Shown here one piece after another: positions 1 to 8,169 of a DNA stretch of 37,812 bases; position 1 is the first letter of the stretch, and the number at the start of each line of letters is the position of its first letter. A program made the position numbers and the translations under genes. The stretch comes from Pseudacidobacterium sp036264445 (GTDB lineage: Bacteria; Acidobacteriota; Terriglobia; Terriglobales; Acidobacteriaceae). The stretch covers positions 1 through 37,812 of the forward strand of contig DATAQW010000323.1 in the NCBI GenBank assembly GCA_036264445.1. Reading direction: 5' to 3'. The notes beneath the pieces are model-generated. The model ran no database searches. It was not told the DNA's origin and worked only from the letters and a program-made list of their open reading frames with translations.

Positions 1-1236
1 CAGGAAGCAGTTTCTCCGGCAACGGTCACGGTGGGGCCGGTTGATTTCACGGCCATGGAGCCGATCGACCTGGTGCCGATGACGGTGACGATCAACAATG
101 TGCAAAGTGTTTCCTATGCTAGTGACACGGCTGATCTGCAGATCAGCTATGGATCGCGCGGCGAGACATATCGCAAGGTCAACCTGAAATCCACGAGCGA
201 CCCGAACTACATCGTCAACCGGATCAATGGCGTTTCGCAGCTGATTACAGTTGCCGCCACGCCAGGGTCGAGCTTTGTCGCAGTAGGCCAGGCTGCATTG
301 CAGAATCCGCCGTCGGTGCAGCCGAGCTGGAAGGCGTTCAGCCCGGACGATTTTGTGCCGGTCTTCCAACAGGACAGCTCTCTCGACAAGGTTTCGATCT
401 TCAACCTGCTGTTGGTACCCGGCATTGCGGATAACGGCATCTGGAGTGAGGCGCTGGCCTTCAGCGAGAGGAAGCTGGCGTTTGTGATTCTCGACCCGCC
501 GCCGCAGGACTCGGCGGATGGATATGGCAGCATGAACCTTCCGCTGATTGGAGACGACATTCAGGGGCCGCTGGTGCCGAAGAGCACGAACGGCGCGCTG
601 TATTTCCCATATCTGCAATCGAGTGATCCGCTGACAGCGAATGTCCTGCCTTATCCGCCCAGCGGCTCGGTGGCCGGCATCTACTCTGCGACGGACAACA
701 ACCGCGGCGTGTGGAAGGCGCCGGCCGGGCTTGAGACAACGATTCTAAACACGGTGGGCGTGGTGGATACGGGCGAGATGACAGATGCGCGGCAGGGGAC
801 GCTGAATCCGCTGGGCGTGAACTGCCTGCGCGATTTTCCGGGCATCGGCACGGTTGTCTTTGGCGCGCGCACGCTAGTCACAGAGAACCCCGCATTTGTG
901 CAGTGGCGTTATGTTCCGGTGCGGCGCATGGCGCTTTTCCTGGAGCAGACGCTGAAGCTGAACCTGACTTGGGTTGTCTTTGAGCCGAACGATGATCCGC
1001 TGTGGGTGGCGATCCGTAGCTCGATTGAGAGCTTCATGCTGTCGCTCTTTCATCAGGGAGCATTCCAGGGAAGCACGCCTAGCCAGGCGTTCCAGGTGCT
1101 TTGCGACTCATCGACGACGACGCAACAGGACATTGACAACGGAATTGTGAACATTTTTGTCGCATTCGCGCCACTAAAGCCAGCGGAGTTCGTCATCATC
1201 AAGATCGCGCAACTTGCTGGGCAAACCCAGTCATAG
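1..1236 (+). CDS. Contractile tail sheath protein, 5' end cut by window
   Basis: This is the outer sheath that contracts to drive the inner tube into a target (Afp2-4/Pvc2-4 and T4 gp18 class). The frame is open to base 1 without a stop, so the N-terminus lies outside the window; the GTG at 31 is internal, not a start. The visible 411 residues include the middle domain and the conserved C-terminal sheath domain. The latter has the typical run of a GVNCLRDFPGIGTVVFGART segment, a WRYVPVRR segment, a VFEPND motif and a final stretch ending in a FVIIKIAQ-like strand. The C-terminal domain normally forms the sheath handshake and contacts the tube. The tube gene follows 10 bp downstream, the usual order. 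Whether there is more than one sheath paralogue cannot be seen. Confidence 0.95.
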   Translation, partial: QEAVSPATVTVGPVDFTAMEPIDLVPMTVTINNVQSVSYASDTADLQISYGSRGETYRKVNLKSTSDPNYIVNRINGVSQLITVAATPGSSFVAVGQAALQNPPSVQPSWKAFSPDDFVPVFQQDSSLDKVSIFNLLLVPGIADNGIWSEALAFSERKLAFVILDPPPQDSADGYGSMNLPLIGDDIQGPLVPKSTNGALYFPYLQSSDPLTANVLPYPPSGSVAGIYSATDNNRGVWKAPAGLETTILNTVGVVDTGEMTDARQGTLNPLGVNCLRDFPGIGTVVFGARTLVTENPAFVQWRYVPVRRMALFLEQTLKLNLTWVVFEPNDDPLWVAIRSSIESFMLSLFHQGAFQGSTPSQAFQVLCDSSTTTQQDIDNGIVNIFVAFAPLKPAEFVIIKIAQLAGQTQS

Positions 1237-1246
1237 GAGAAGAACG

Positions 1247-1756
1247 ATGGGCAAGCCATTCAGTGTGAATACAAACCGATTCGATCCCTACAAGTCCTAT
1301 GCCTTCCTCGTGTACTTCGGCACCAGCACGACGCCGGTTGCGGCAGTGAGCAAGGTGACGGGGCTGAAACGCTCGTCGGACCCGATTGAGTACAAGGAGG
1401 GCGGCAACGCCATCATCCTGAAGGGGCTGGGGCGGACGAAGTATGAGCCGTTAACCCTGGAGCGCGGCATTACGCATGACACCGATTTTGAAGACTGGGC
1501 TAATGCCGCGCAGGTGCTCGACAAGGGCGCGCCTTCGACTTCTCTGAAGAACCTGCGGCAAGAGCTGCGCATTGATTTTCTGAATGAAGAGCGACAGGTC
1601 GTGCTGAGGTTCAATGTGCATCGCTGCTGGGTTTCGGAATACCAGGCACTGCCGGATCTTGATGCGGGACAGAATGCGATTGCGATTGAGCACATCAAGC
1701 TCGAAAACGAGGGCTGGGAACGCGACCTGAGCCTGACCGAAATTGCCGAGACGTAG
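1247..1756 (+). CDS. Inner tail tube protein (gp19/Afp1/Pvc1 family)
   Basis: A 169-residue protein of the phage T4 gp19-like tube family, the subunit of the hexameric inner tube. Diagnostic features are the N-terminal FDPYKSYAFLVYF strand, SKVTGLKRSSDPIEYKEGGN (residues about 35-54) and a LTLERGI motif, followed by a C-terminal IEHIKLENEGW strand. Length is normal for the family. The start chosen is ATG 1247, which has AGGAGA six bases upstream at 1235-1240, overlapping the sheath stop; an in-frame start at 1214 would overlap the sheath gene and has no ribosome site. The gene sits directly after the sheath, as in most eCIS and contractile phage loci. Confidence 0.95.
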   Translation: MGKPFSVNTNRFDPYKSYAFLVYFGTSTTPVAAVSKVTGLKRSSDPIEYKEGGNAIILKGLGRTKYEPLTLERGITHDTDFEDWANAAQVLDKGAPSTSLKNLRQELRIDFLNEERQVVLRFNVHRCWVSEYQALPDLDAGQNAIAIEHIKLENEGWERDLSLTEIAET

Positions 1757-1763
1757 AGGGACT

Positions 1764-2534
1764 ATGCTTCGATTGCCTGTCAGCGGGCTGCCGGTGATGT
1801 TTACGCAGCCCACTGGATTTGAAGATCTGCTGCTGCAGGAAGCACGCACACTCAACACAGCGCTGGCACTTGAGCTTATCGGCAGGCTGGCGAGCGCCCC
1901 TGGCCATCCCCCCACCACGTGGGCTGAACTCACAGTGACCGATATCGAGGCCCTGCTGCTGCTGTTGCGCCGCGAGATGCTCGGCGACCGGGTGCGTGGG
2001 GAAACGCGCTGCTGCCAAGCAGGATGCGAGGCGCAAGTGGATATTTCTTTTGGCATTGACGCGTACATGAAGAGCCACAAGGCACGCGCTCCACGCAAGC
2101 TGGAGAAGACTGACAGAGCAGGCTGGTTTCGGCTGTCTGGAAAAGGGATTGAATTCCGGCTTCCGAACGGAACAGACCTGATCGGGGTTGATTCACAGAA
2201 GCCGGAGCTGGAATTGACTCGGTGCTGCGTGAAACCCGCCACGGTTCCGGCGGGCGCGCGCAGGCAGGTGGAGCAAGCGATGGAGGCCATGGCGCCGCTG
2301 TTGTCGCGCATGCTTGCAGGTGAGTGCCCGGAATGCCATGCAGCGATGGAGATTTATTTCGACGTGCAGGTATTTGTTCTGCGCGAACTGCGGAATCTGG
2401 CGGCGGGCGTTTACGAGGATGTCCATCTTCTGGCGCGCCATTACAAGTGGGCGGAAGAGAAGATACTCGCGCTTCCACGCGGGCGCCGCGTCCGCTATGC
2501 GGAGATGATTCGTGATGAAGGAGCTGCAGCCTGA
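1764..2534 (+). CDS. Zinc-ribbon baseplate hub chaperone-like protein (T4 gp26-type)
   Basis: A 256-residue protein resembling the T4-type baseplate hub assembly chaperone family that often follows tube genes in eCIS loci. Residues 1-75 are helical. A REMLGDRVRGETRC segment leads into cysteines at 83, 84 and 88, and a second pair, CPEC, is at 188-191, together suggesting a split zinc ribbon. The C-terminus carries the family-like tail HLLARHYKWAEEKILALPRG (221-240) followed by RRVRY. A role in baseplate or hub assembly is inferred from the family. ATG 1764 is preferred because AGAGGGA lies just upstream at 1755-1761 and it follows the tube stop closely; an earlier in-frame start at 1743 would overlap the tube gene. 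Conserved cysteines 154 and 155 may add to metal binding. Confidence 0.7.
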   Translation: MLRLPVSGLPVMFTQPTGFEDLLLQEARTLNTALALELIGRLASAPGHPPTTWAELTVTDIEALLLLLRREMLGDRVRGETRCCQAGCEAQVDISFGIDAYMKSHKARAPRKLEKTDRAGWFRLSGKGIEFRLPNGTDLIGVDSQKPELELTRCCVKPATVPAGARRQVEQAMEAMAPLLSRMLAGECPECHAAMEIYFDVQVFVLRELRNLAAGVYEDVHLLARHYKWAEEKILALPRGRRVRYAEMIRDEGAAA

Positions 2535-2536
2535 TT

Positions 2537-3427
2537 ATGCCGAGGACTTCGTATTTTCGGTCGCTTGCCGGACGCGTTGGGAAAAATGCGTCTGTGTTGC
2601 AGCCACCGCATACTACGTCGTGGAAGCTTACAGCTCCGCAATTCAGTCCGCATGACGATGCGGCGGAGACAAGGCTGAATACGGCTGAGAGATCCTCTTC
2701 TCTGGCTGAAGAATATCGGAACGCTTCTAAAGATAATGCGCGTTCAGATATAACGCTGTCCGTAACCCATGAAGCGAAAGCTGAAACTCCGAGGGCGCTT
2801 GATGCGGGCACTGACCTGCCTGCGCCTCATTCAGCCATCGATGCTTCTTTTACTTCAACTGCAATCAAGCATGGGGTGAAGGTACAAACGCCGGATGATG
2901 TGCATATTGAGAAGTCATTACCGAAGCAGTGGACTGCGCTGCCGGTCACAAGCAAAGATGCGAACGCCGAACAGAAGGCTGGGCGTGCGGAGCCTGTGCA
3001 TCCTGCCGGGCAAAGGGGATACGGCCGATTCACAGATGACGCCGCAATAGCAAGTGCGGTGGAAGAGCGTCACGCGCGGAACCGGGTTGATGCGCCGAAG
3101 AGCACGGTTCATACCGCATCACACCGGCCTGCAAGCGTTGAAGATGTTGCGCCGATTCCAATCGAACATTCGAAGCAGATATCTACGCCTGCGAGAGAAA
3201 ATGCCGCGCAGGTAAAGCGACTCGATCCGATTGAGGCGAAGCAGAGAACGGAGGCGGGAAGAGCGAAAGAATTGCCGGAAGGAAACAGGATACACATTGG
3301 AACGATTGACATTCATATTGCACCTCCGGCTGCGCCCGTAAAGGCAGCTCAGTCGCGGCGGGTTCCGGTGGCACAGGCTGCGCTGTCGCGCGGGTTTGCC
3401 TCATCGCTAGGCCTGAGGCAGGGATGA
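2537..3427 (+). CDS. Largely disordered eCIS-associated protein with short beta-like C-terminal motif
   Basis: I do not recognise a named domain in this 296-residue protein. Residues 1-240 are rich in Ala, Thr, Ser, Glu, Lys and Arg with no hydrophobic core, so they look disordered. The C-terminal part (about 250-275) contains IHIGTIDIHIAPPAAP, an amphipathic beta motif that resembles the last strand of small proteins found at the same place in other eCIS loci, followed by a basic tail. The ATG at 2537 lies 2 bp after the chaperone stop, with a weak GGAG 13 bp upstream. It sits between baseplate-assembly and terminator genes, so a structural or assembly-accessory role is likely but unproven. 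The long disordered part could be a linker or a scaffold; that is speculation. Confidence 0.6.
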   Translation: MPRTSYFRSLAGRVGKNASVLQPPHTTSWKLTAPQFSPHDDAAETRLNTAERSSSLAEEYRNASKDNARSDITLSVTHEAKAETPRALDAGTDLPAPHSAIDASFTSTAIKHGVKVQTPDDVHIEKSLPKQWTALPVTSKDANAEQKAGRAEPVHPAGQRGYGRFTDDAAIASAVEERHARNRVDAPKSTVHTASHRPASVEDVAPIPIEHSKQISTPARENAAQVKRLDPIEAKQRTEAGRAKELPEGNRIHIGTIDIHIAPPAAPVKAAQSRRVPVAQAALSRGFASSLGLRQG

Positions 3428-3437
3428 AGGGGGAGGG

Positions 3438-4820
3438 ATGATGTCACTGAACCCAATAGGCGTGCCTGACCTGTCGATTGTGACTGAACTGCTGATCGAC
3501 ACCATTGACAATTACTGGCCGAGTTCTGCTGTGTGGTCCACGCTTTTCTCTGACGCCTACTTCAAGGCGACGGTCAGCGGACTTACGCCTGAAGTTGTTC
3601 GTAAAGACAACGGATGCCAAGTGACGGTGTCGCTGATCCACATTGAACCGAACAAATCGCAGAGGAACTTTGTCTATCCTCAGCCTCCGGCACCGCAGTT
3701 TCCGCGAGCGCAGCAGATCCCGGCGCTGCCGCTTGGCCTTGATCTATTTTACTTTGTGACTGCCTACTCTGCGGACAACAACTATCAGCAGGAACAGCAG
3801 TCGATGAGCATCACCCTCAACTGCTTTCATCAAAACCCGATTCTGCGCAAGACGGTAACGTTTGCGGGATCGCCTCCTGAAATGACGCAGGAGGAATTCA
3901 CTCTCACGATGGAAATTGAGTCCGTTGATTCGATCTCTCGGTTCTGGCAGGCGATTACGAGCCCGTTCCGCTTGTCGTTGCTGTACCGGGTCGCGGTCGT
4001 CTTCCTGACACCGCCTGCGCCGCCTCCGCCTGCGCCGCCAGTGGTGAAGTATGGTCTCGCGGTTGGAGCTACATCGTTCCCGTTTTCACCGGGCGGGCAG
4101 GTCTTCGGAACTTCGTCGTCGGTCACGTTTGTGACGCCGGAGAGCACACCGTCAAATCCTGAAAGTGTGCAAGTGGATTATTCGCCAGCGACCGTGACTC
4201 CGGGACAGCCCTTCTTCATGTTCGGAGCGGGCTTGAACCAGGGCAATGATTACAGCGGGCCCGCGCCGAATCCCGGCACTTCATATCGTACGTTTCTGCT
4301 GTTGCCTCCGAACTATACGACGGAAGTTGAAGTGACGGCGTGGAAACCGGCAGATACGGACCCGAATAACCCGGTCCAGACTGCGGACAAGATCCTCCTT
4401 GATCTGCCGGCCACGGTTGGAGTGCCACCCGCGAATGCCCCGGAGCCGGGAGTATATGCTCTGCGAGCGGGAAGCAATACTCCGAATGACGCGATCTCGA
4501 ACCGCACCAATACGACGCCTTTCAGCATTGCGGCTAGAGTGGATATTCCCGGTTCGCCGCTGGGGCCGATTCTGCCGGAGGCTGCGGGGCAGTACACGGT
4601 TACAGGAATGGGATTTGTTGCGGGCAATACAGAGGTGCTGCTCGACACAATTCCGCTGACGTCGGTGGCGCTGCCACCGCTGAGCGCGGGTGAGTTCGTG
4701 GTTGCAAGCTCGACCTCGATTGCCTTCAAGGCTCCGAACGGCCTGGGCAGCGGGCTTTACACAGTGCGCATACGCGTGAATTCGGTGGAGTCGCCTCCGG
4801 CTCTGTGGATCAAGGTCTAG
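3438..4820 (+). CDS. Pvc16-type tail terminator (DUF4255) with C-terminal Ig/IPT-like extension
   Basis: Residues about 10-190 match the DUF4255/Pvc16 N-terminal family, which caps the end of the sheath and tube in PVC and Afp particles. Typical features are the SIVTELLIDTI start, the LIHIEPNKSQRN segment, the DLFYFVTAYS strand and a SRFWQAITSPFRLSLLYRV motif near 168-185. A proline-rich linker at 192-202 leads to about 255 more residues. These contain at least one IPT/TIG-like repeat (YTVTGMGFVAGNTEVLLDT, about 387-405) and an earlier similar segment around 255. The extension roughly doubles the protein and may decorate the particle end. The first of two in-frame ATGs (3438) is listed; ATG 3441 has better spacing from the purine-rich GGGGGAGGG just upstream, so the true start may be one codon later. 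Confidence 0.88.
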   Translation: MMSLNPIGVPDLSIVTELLIDTIDNYWPSSAVWSTLFSDAYFKATVSGLTPEVVRKDNGCQVTVSLIHIEPNKSQRNFVYPQPPAPQFPRAQQIPALPLGLDLFYFVTAYSADNNYQQEQQSMSITLNCFHQNPILRKTVTFAGSPPEMTQEEFTLTMEIESVDSISRFWQAITSPFRLSLLYRVAVVFLTPPAPPPPAPPVVKYGLAVGATSFPFSPGGQVFGTSSSVTFVTPESTPSNPESVQVDYSPATVTPGQPFFMFGAGLNQGNDYSGPAPNPGTSYRTFLLLPPNYTTEVEVTAWKPADTDPNNPVQTADKILLDLPATVGVPPANAPEPGVYALRAGSNTPNDAISNRTNTTPFSIAARVDIPGSPLGPILPEAAGQYTVTGMGFVAGNTEVLLDTIPLTSVALPPLSAGEFVVASSTSIAFKAPNGLGSGLYTVRIRVNSVESPPALWIKV

Positions 4821-4822
4821 GT

Positions 4823-6877
4823 ATGGAAAGAGAGATGGTTACAGGCGTTGACGAGGCCGTTGTGAGAAGCAGCGTGGATACGCTGCTTGCGCGTGTGCGT
4901 CTGCGCGCGCGGCTGCGCATGTTGTGGATGGCGGCAGCGCGCGAGCGGAGAAATGATCTGGCGATTTCATCTGGAGAATTGGATGCTGTTCTTGAAGATC
5001 CTCGGGTGTTGAGTGAACGGGAAGCAGAGTTTTATCAAACGGATGATGCAGCGCGAGAGCTCAGCGAGGAAATCAGCGAACTGGAGCGCGAGTTCGAGGA
5101 GCTTCCAGAATGGACGCGTGTCCGGCGGCAGTTTGCTTTGTCTGATTTTGAAATTGATCTGCTTTCGCTGGCGGTTGCGGTGGACGTCGATCCGTCATTG
5201 CGGCGCGTTTATGCCCATCTTCAGGACGATGATGCGGCTATTTATGCAACGCCATGGCTGGCGGAATGTCTGTTTCATTCGCATGTTGTTTCGGCAGGGC
5301 CGCAATCACGTTTGTATCAGTTGTATCTTGCGCGGCCTGCGGATGGGCTCGAGAATCCATGGTCGATCCATGCGCCGTGGCTTGCGGATTCTCACATCAT
5401 GCTGTGGCTGGCGGGCGAGCGCTGCTTCGATCCTGCGCTTGCGATGGCGCTGCAGATGTTTGATGAGCGCACGCAGCAGCCATGTCTCTATCCAGAGCAG
5501 CTGGATGGAATGATGCGGTTTGTCCGCGCAATGTGGGAGCACGATGAAGCTCCGAAGCGTGCGCTGGAAATCGAGATCATCGGGCAGCGTGGAGCGGGCA
5601 AACGGACACTGGCGGGGCAGTTTGCAGCTCTGATGGGCGTAGGGCTGATTGCAGTGGATGCCGAAGCACTGCTAGGCCCAGATATATCGCTGGCCGCAGC
5701 GCATGAATGCGTTGTCCGGACGCGGCGGATGGCGGGGCTGGCAGGCGCGATGCTGTACTGGCATGGTGTTGAGCATCTACCGCTGCGAATGCTTGGTCTG
5801 ATACACGACTCCTCGGGAATCACGCTCTTTGGCATAGAGTCGCCCGGCACCTTGAATCTCTCTCGCACCGCGGCGCGACATTCGCTGCATCTGCCGGTGC
5901 TCAACCGCGACCGGAAGCTTGCGCTCTGGGAGTATCTTGCGACAGAACCCGCGCCACATGTGATTGAGGACTGGACGCTGACTCCGGCAGAGATTGCAAG
6001 CGCGGCGGCTGTTGCACCGGTGGGCATGGATGCCGTGATTGCTGCCTGCCATGAGAGTTTGCGCGGATCGCCTGCAGAGCTGTTCACTCTGCTGCCGTGT
6101 CCGTTTACATGGGATGACATTATTCTTCCGCCGCACCTCCGCGAACATCTTCAGGAGCTTGAACAGCAGGTGAGGCTGAGGCAGCCCGTATACGAAGATT
6201 GGGGCTTTGAGCGCCTGTGCCCCCTTGGGCGCGGGATTACCGGAATGTTCTGCGGGCAGAGCGGCACGGGCAAGACAATGGCTGCGCAGGTTCTGGCGCG
6301 GTCGCTGGATATGCAGCTCTACCGCGTGGACCTGGCTGGGGTGATGAACAAATATATCGGCGAGACGGAGAAGCGGCTGAAGCAGGTGTTTGATGCATGC
6401 GAGCGGTCGAACGTGCTGCTGTTCTTTGATGAGGCTGATGCACTGTTCGGCCAGCGCACGCAGGTCAAGGACGCGCATGACCGCTTTGCCAATATCGAGA
6501 TTGATTATCTGCTGCAGCGGATGGAGCAGTTCAACGGAGTCGCGATTCTGGCAACGAACCGCAAGGGTGATCTGGACAAGGCATTCCTGCGGCGCATCCG
6601 CTTCATTGTTGATTTCCAGGCTCCAGGGTATGGCGAACGGCTGGTGATGTGGCGGCGTGCGCTGGCGAATGAAGAACTGCTGAGCAGCGTTGATTTTGAA
6701 ATGCTTGCAGACAAGCTGAACATGACCGGATCAGAGATTGCCGCAGCTGCGTTAGGGGCGGCTTTTCTGGCGCGGGCCGAGGGTGTGCTCATCAGTACGA
6801 ACCATGTTCTGCACGCCGCGCGAAGAGAGATGAGCAAGCATGGCCAGGCTCTGCGCGCCGGGCAATGGGAGGGTTAA
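4823..6877 (+). CDS. AAA+ ATPase of eCIS (Afp15/Pvc15 type), two ATPase modules
   Basis: A 684-residue cytoplasmic ATPase needed for assembly in characterised Afp and PVC systems. Residues 1-230 form a helical N-terminal domain. A first module has a P-loop GQRGAGKRT (254-262) but only a degenerate Walker B (LYWHGVEHL, about 312-320), so it is probably not catalytic. The second module is intact: Walker A GQSGTGKT (478-485), Walker B LLFFDEAD (532-539), sensor ATNR (577-580) and paired arginine fingers near 590-593. The layout resembles CDC48-like double-ring members. ATG 4823 is chosen, 2 bp after the previous stop; ATG 4835 is also in frame and has GGAAAGAG close upstream. The ATPase helps separate this locus from a phage tail. 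Confidence 0.95.
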   Translation: MEREMVTGVDEAVVRSSVDTLLARVRLRARLRMLWMAAARERRNDLAISSGELDAVLEDPRVLSEREAEFYQTDDAARELSEEISELEREFEELPEWTRVRRQFALSDFEIDLLSLAVAVDVDPSLRRVYAHLQDDDAAIYATPWLAECLFHSHVVSAGPQSRLYQLYLARPADGLENPWSIHAPWLADSHIMLWLAGERCFDPALAMALQMFDERTQQPCLYPEQLDGMMRFVRAMWEHDEAPKRALEIEIIGQRGAGKRTLAGQFAALMGVGLIAVDAEALLGPDISLAAAHECVVRTRRMAGLAGAMLYWHGVEHLPLRMLGLIHDSSGITLFGIESPGTLNLSRTAARHSLHLPVLNRDRKLALWEYLATEPAPHVIEDWTLTPAEIASAAAVAPVGMDAVIAACHESLRGSPAELFTLLPCPFTWDDIILPPHLREHLQELEQQVRLRQPVYEDWGFERLCPLGRGITGMFCGQSGTGKTMAAQVLARSLDMQLYRVDLAGVMNKYIGETEKRLKQVFDACERSNVLLFFDEADALFGQRTQVKDAHDRFANIEIDYLLQRMEQFNGVAILATNRKGDLDKAFLRRIRFIVDFQAPGYGERLVMWRRALANEELLSSVDFEMLADKLNMTGSEIAAAALGAAFLARAEGVLISTNHVLHAARREMSKHGQALRAGQWEG

Positions 6878-6881
6878 CACA

Positions 6882-7118
6882 ATGCGGGATCTGACGATTG
6901 ACCGGTTGAGCCTGCGGCTTTCCGGAATGAGAGAGGGTGAAGGCCAGCGCCTTGCACGGATGATTGCCGAAGGGTTGGCGGGCGCAACCGTGGATGCGGG
7001 CACGAAAAATTTCCGTAGCATGCAGAGCAACGCTACTGCGAAAACTGGCACAAATCTTCAGGCGATTTCGAACGGAGTTGTCGCCGATCTGATCCGGCAA
7101 CTGGAGAGATCAGCATGA
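6882..7118 (+). CDS. Small conserved-looking eCIS accessory protein
   Basis: A 78-residue protein of unknown function. It begins with LTIDRLSLRLSGMREGEGQR and continues LARMIAEGLAG, an amphipathic helix, then a polar middle and a C-terminal helix VVADLIRQLER. Short proteins with a similar leucine-rich start plus a LARMIAEGL-like helix recur next to the ATPase in other eCIS loci, which supports it being real. ATG 6882 has GGGAGGG at 6867-6873 upstream and begins 4 bp after the ATPase stop; the longer frame from 6840 lies inside the ATPase gene. There is no signal peptide or transmembrane segment. Its position suggests an assembly or particle accessory role; nothing in the sequence gives a reaction. 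Confidence 0.75.
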   Translation: MRDLTIDRLSLRLSGMREGEGQRLARMIAEGLAGATVDAGTKNFRSMQSNATAKTGTNLQAISNGVVADLIRQLERSA

Positions 7119-7152
7119 ATGCAGCCGCGATAGAAAGGAGGGCCGTCGATCT

Positions 7153-7872
7153 ATGCCAGGGAAATATCTGAAGGGCGCGTTTGTGCAGTTCATGCCTACG
7201 TTTCTTATACCGCTGCCGAACGTGATCATCTTCCAGTACAACCCGGAAACGATGACGCATACCTGGAAGCCGGCTGCTCCGGAGACGACGTCTTCATCTG
7301 ACACCCATCCGAATCCGCTGGCGGTGAAAGGGCTGCCGGGCGAGAGTTTCTCTTTCAACCTGATGATGGACTCGAATGACACGATTGCAGATGGCAGCGC
7401 AGTGACGGCTGGCATTGCGACGGCGACCGGTCTTTACTCGCGGCTCTCAGCGCTTGAAATGCTTCTGTACCCGAGCGGAGCATTTTCATCGAACCAGTTG
7501 CTGGGGAAGGTTTCGTCGGCGTTGACGTCGGCGCTGACAGGGTCGGCGCCAACGCAATCGACCGATGTGCCGCAGTACATGATGTCGACCGTGCTGTTTG
7601 TGTGGGGACCGGGGCGCATTGTTCCCGTGCGGCTGACCAGTCTGACAATTACTGAGAAACTTTACGACGCGCTGCTGCTGAATCCGATCCATGCCGAGGC
7701 ACAGGTGAGTATGGATGTGCTTACGCCGGATGAAGTGGTTGCGCTGTCCGATTCGCTGAAGCAGGTGGCTACTGTGGCCTACGACTATTCGCAGGCGTTT
7801 CGCCAGGCGATGGCGCTGGCCAACCTTGCGAATGCAGCGGAGGGAATCATCGGAATGCTACCGCTCGGATGA
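7153..7872 (+). CDS. CIS tube-family baseplate protein (Afp7/Pvc7 N-terminal type)
   Basis: A 239-residue protein resembling the contractile injection system tube-protein N-terminal family. In Afp and PVC this domain is fused to a LysM domain and joins the tube to the hub. Features are the N-terminal VIIFQYNPETMTHTW segment (residues 24-38), the GLPGESFSFNLMMD strand and a central WGPGRIVPVRLTSLTITEKL motif, then a helix with an AEAQVSMDVL strand. The C-terminal 40 residues are helical and hydrophobic. A strong AAAGGAGGG at 7134-7142 precedes ATG 7153. The LysM part is encoded separately by the next gene, whose longest frame overlaps this one by ATGA at 7869-7872. Confidence 0.88.
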   Translation: MPGKYLKGAFVQFMPTFLIPLPNVIIFQYNPETMTHTWKPAAPETTSSSDTHPNPLAVKGLPGESFSFNLMMDSNDTIADGSAVTAGIATATGLYSRLSALEMLLYPSGAFSSNQLLGKVSSALTSALTGSAPTQSTDVPQYMMSTVLFVWGPGRIVPVRLTSLTITEKLYDALLLNPIHAEAQVSMDVLTPDEVVALSDSLKQVATVAYDYSQAFRQAMALANLANAAEGIIGMLPLG

Positions 7873-7889
7873 GCGCGGAAAGGAAGGCT

Positions 7890-8156
7890 ATGTTTTATCC
7901 CGGTTCTCGATACATTAACCAGACGACGTACCAGGTGACGATGGCGGATGGAACAGTGGTGACGGCCACGCGCCTGCCGCTGCCGCTGCAGAACCCTGTG
8001 CAGGGCTACTTTCCGCGCACGAGCGGGCAGAGGCTGGACCAGATTGCGTCGCACTTTCTTTCTGACGCGACTGCTTTCTGGCAGTTGTGCGATGCGAACG
8101 ATGCAGTGGTTCCGGATGCGCTTGCAGCGCACAACCTGATCGGAATTCCAGGATAG
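7890..8156 (+). CDS. LysM-like baseplate protein
   Basis: An 88-residue protein whose C-terminal half (RLDQIASHFLSDATAFWQLC to the end) has the pattern of a LysM or tail-protein-X domain; it ends in a LIGIPG strand. In Afp7/Pvc7 a LysM domain is fused to the preceding CIS tube domain; here it is a separate gene. It probably packs against tube and wedge proteins in the baseplate (inference from homologues). I prefer ATG 7890, preceded by AAAGGA at 7879-7884. The frame also opens at ATG 7869, overlapping the upstream stop as ATGA, so translation may be coupled and the protein seven residues longer. Confidence 0.8.
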   Translation: MFYPGSRYINQTTYQVTMADGTVVTATRLPLPLQNPVQGYFPRTSGQRLDQIASHFLSDATAFWQLCDANDAVVPDALAAHNLIGIPG

Positions 8157-8169
8157 GAAACGCGATTCT

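Noticed and set aside
1451..2811. Overlapping - strand frames of 286 and 293 codons
   Set aside because: Antisense to the tube, chaperone-like and disordered protein genes, with Ser/Arg/Pro-biased composition and no homology that I can see.
7115..7171. Short ATG frame overlapping the stop of the small gene and the next ribosome site
   Set aside because: Only about 18 codons; the AAAGGAGGG inside it clearly serves ATG 7153.
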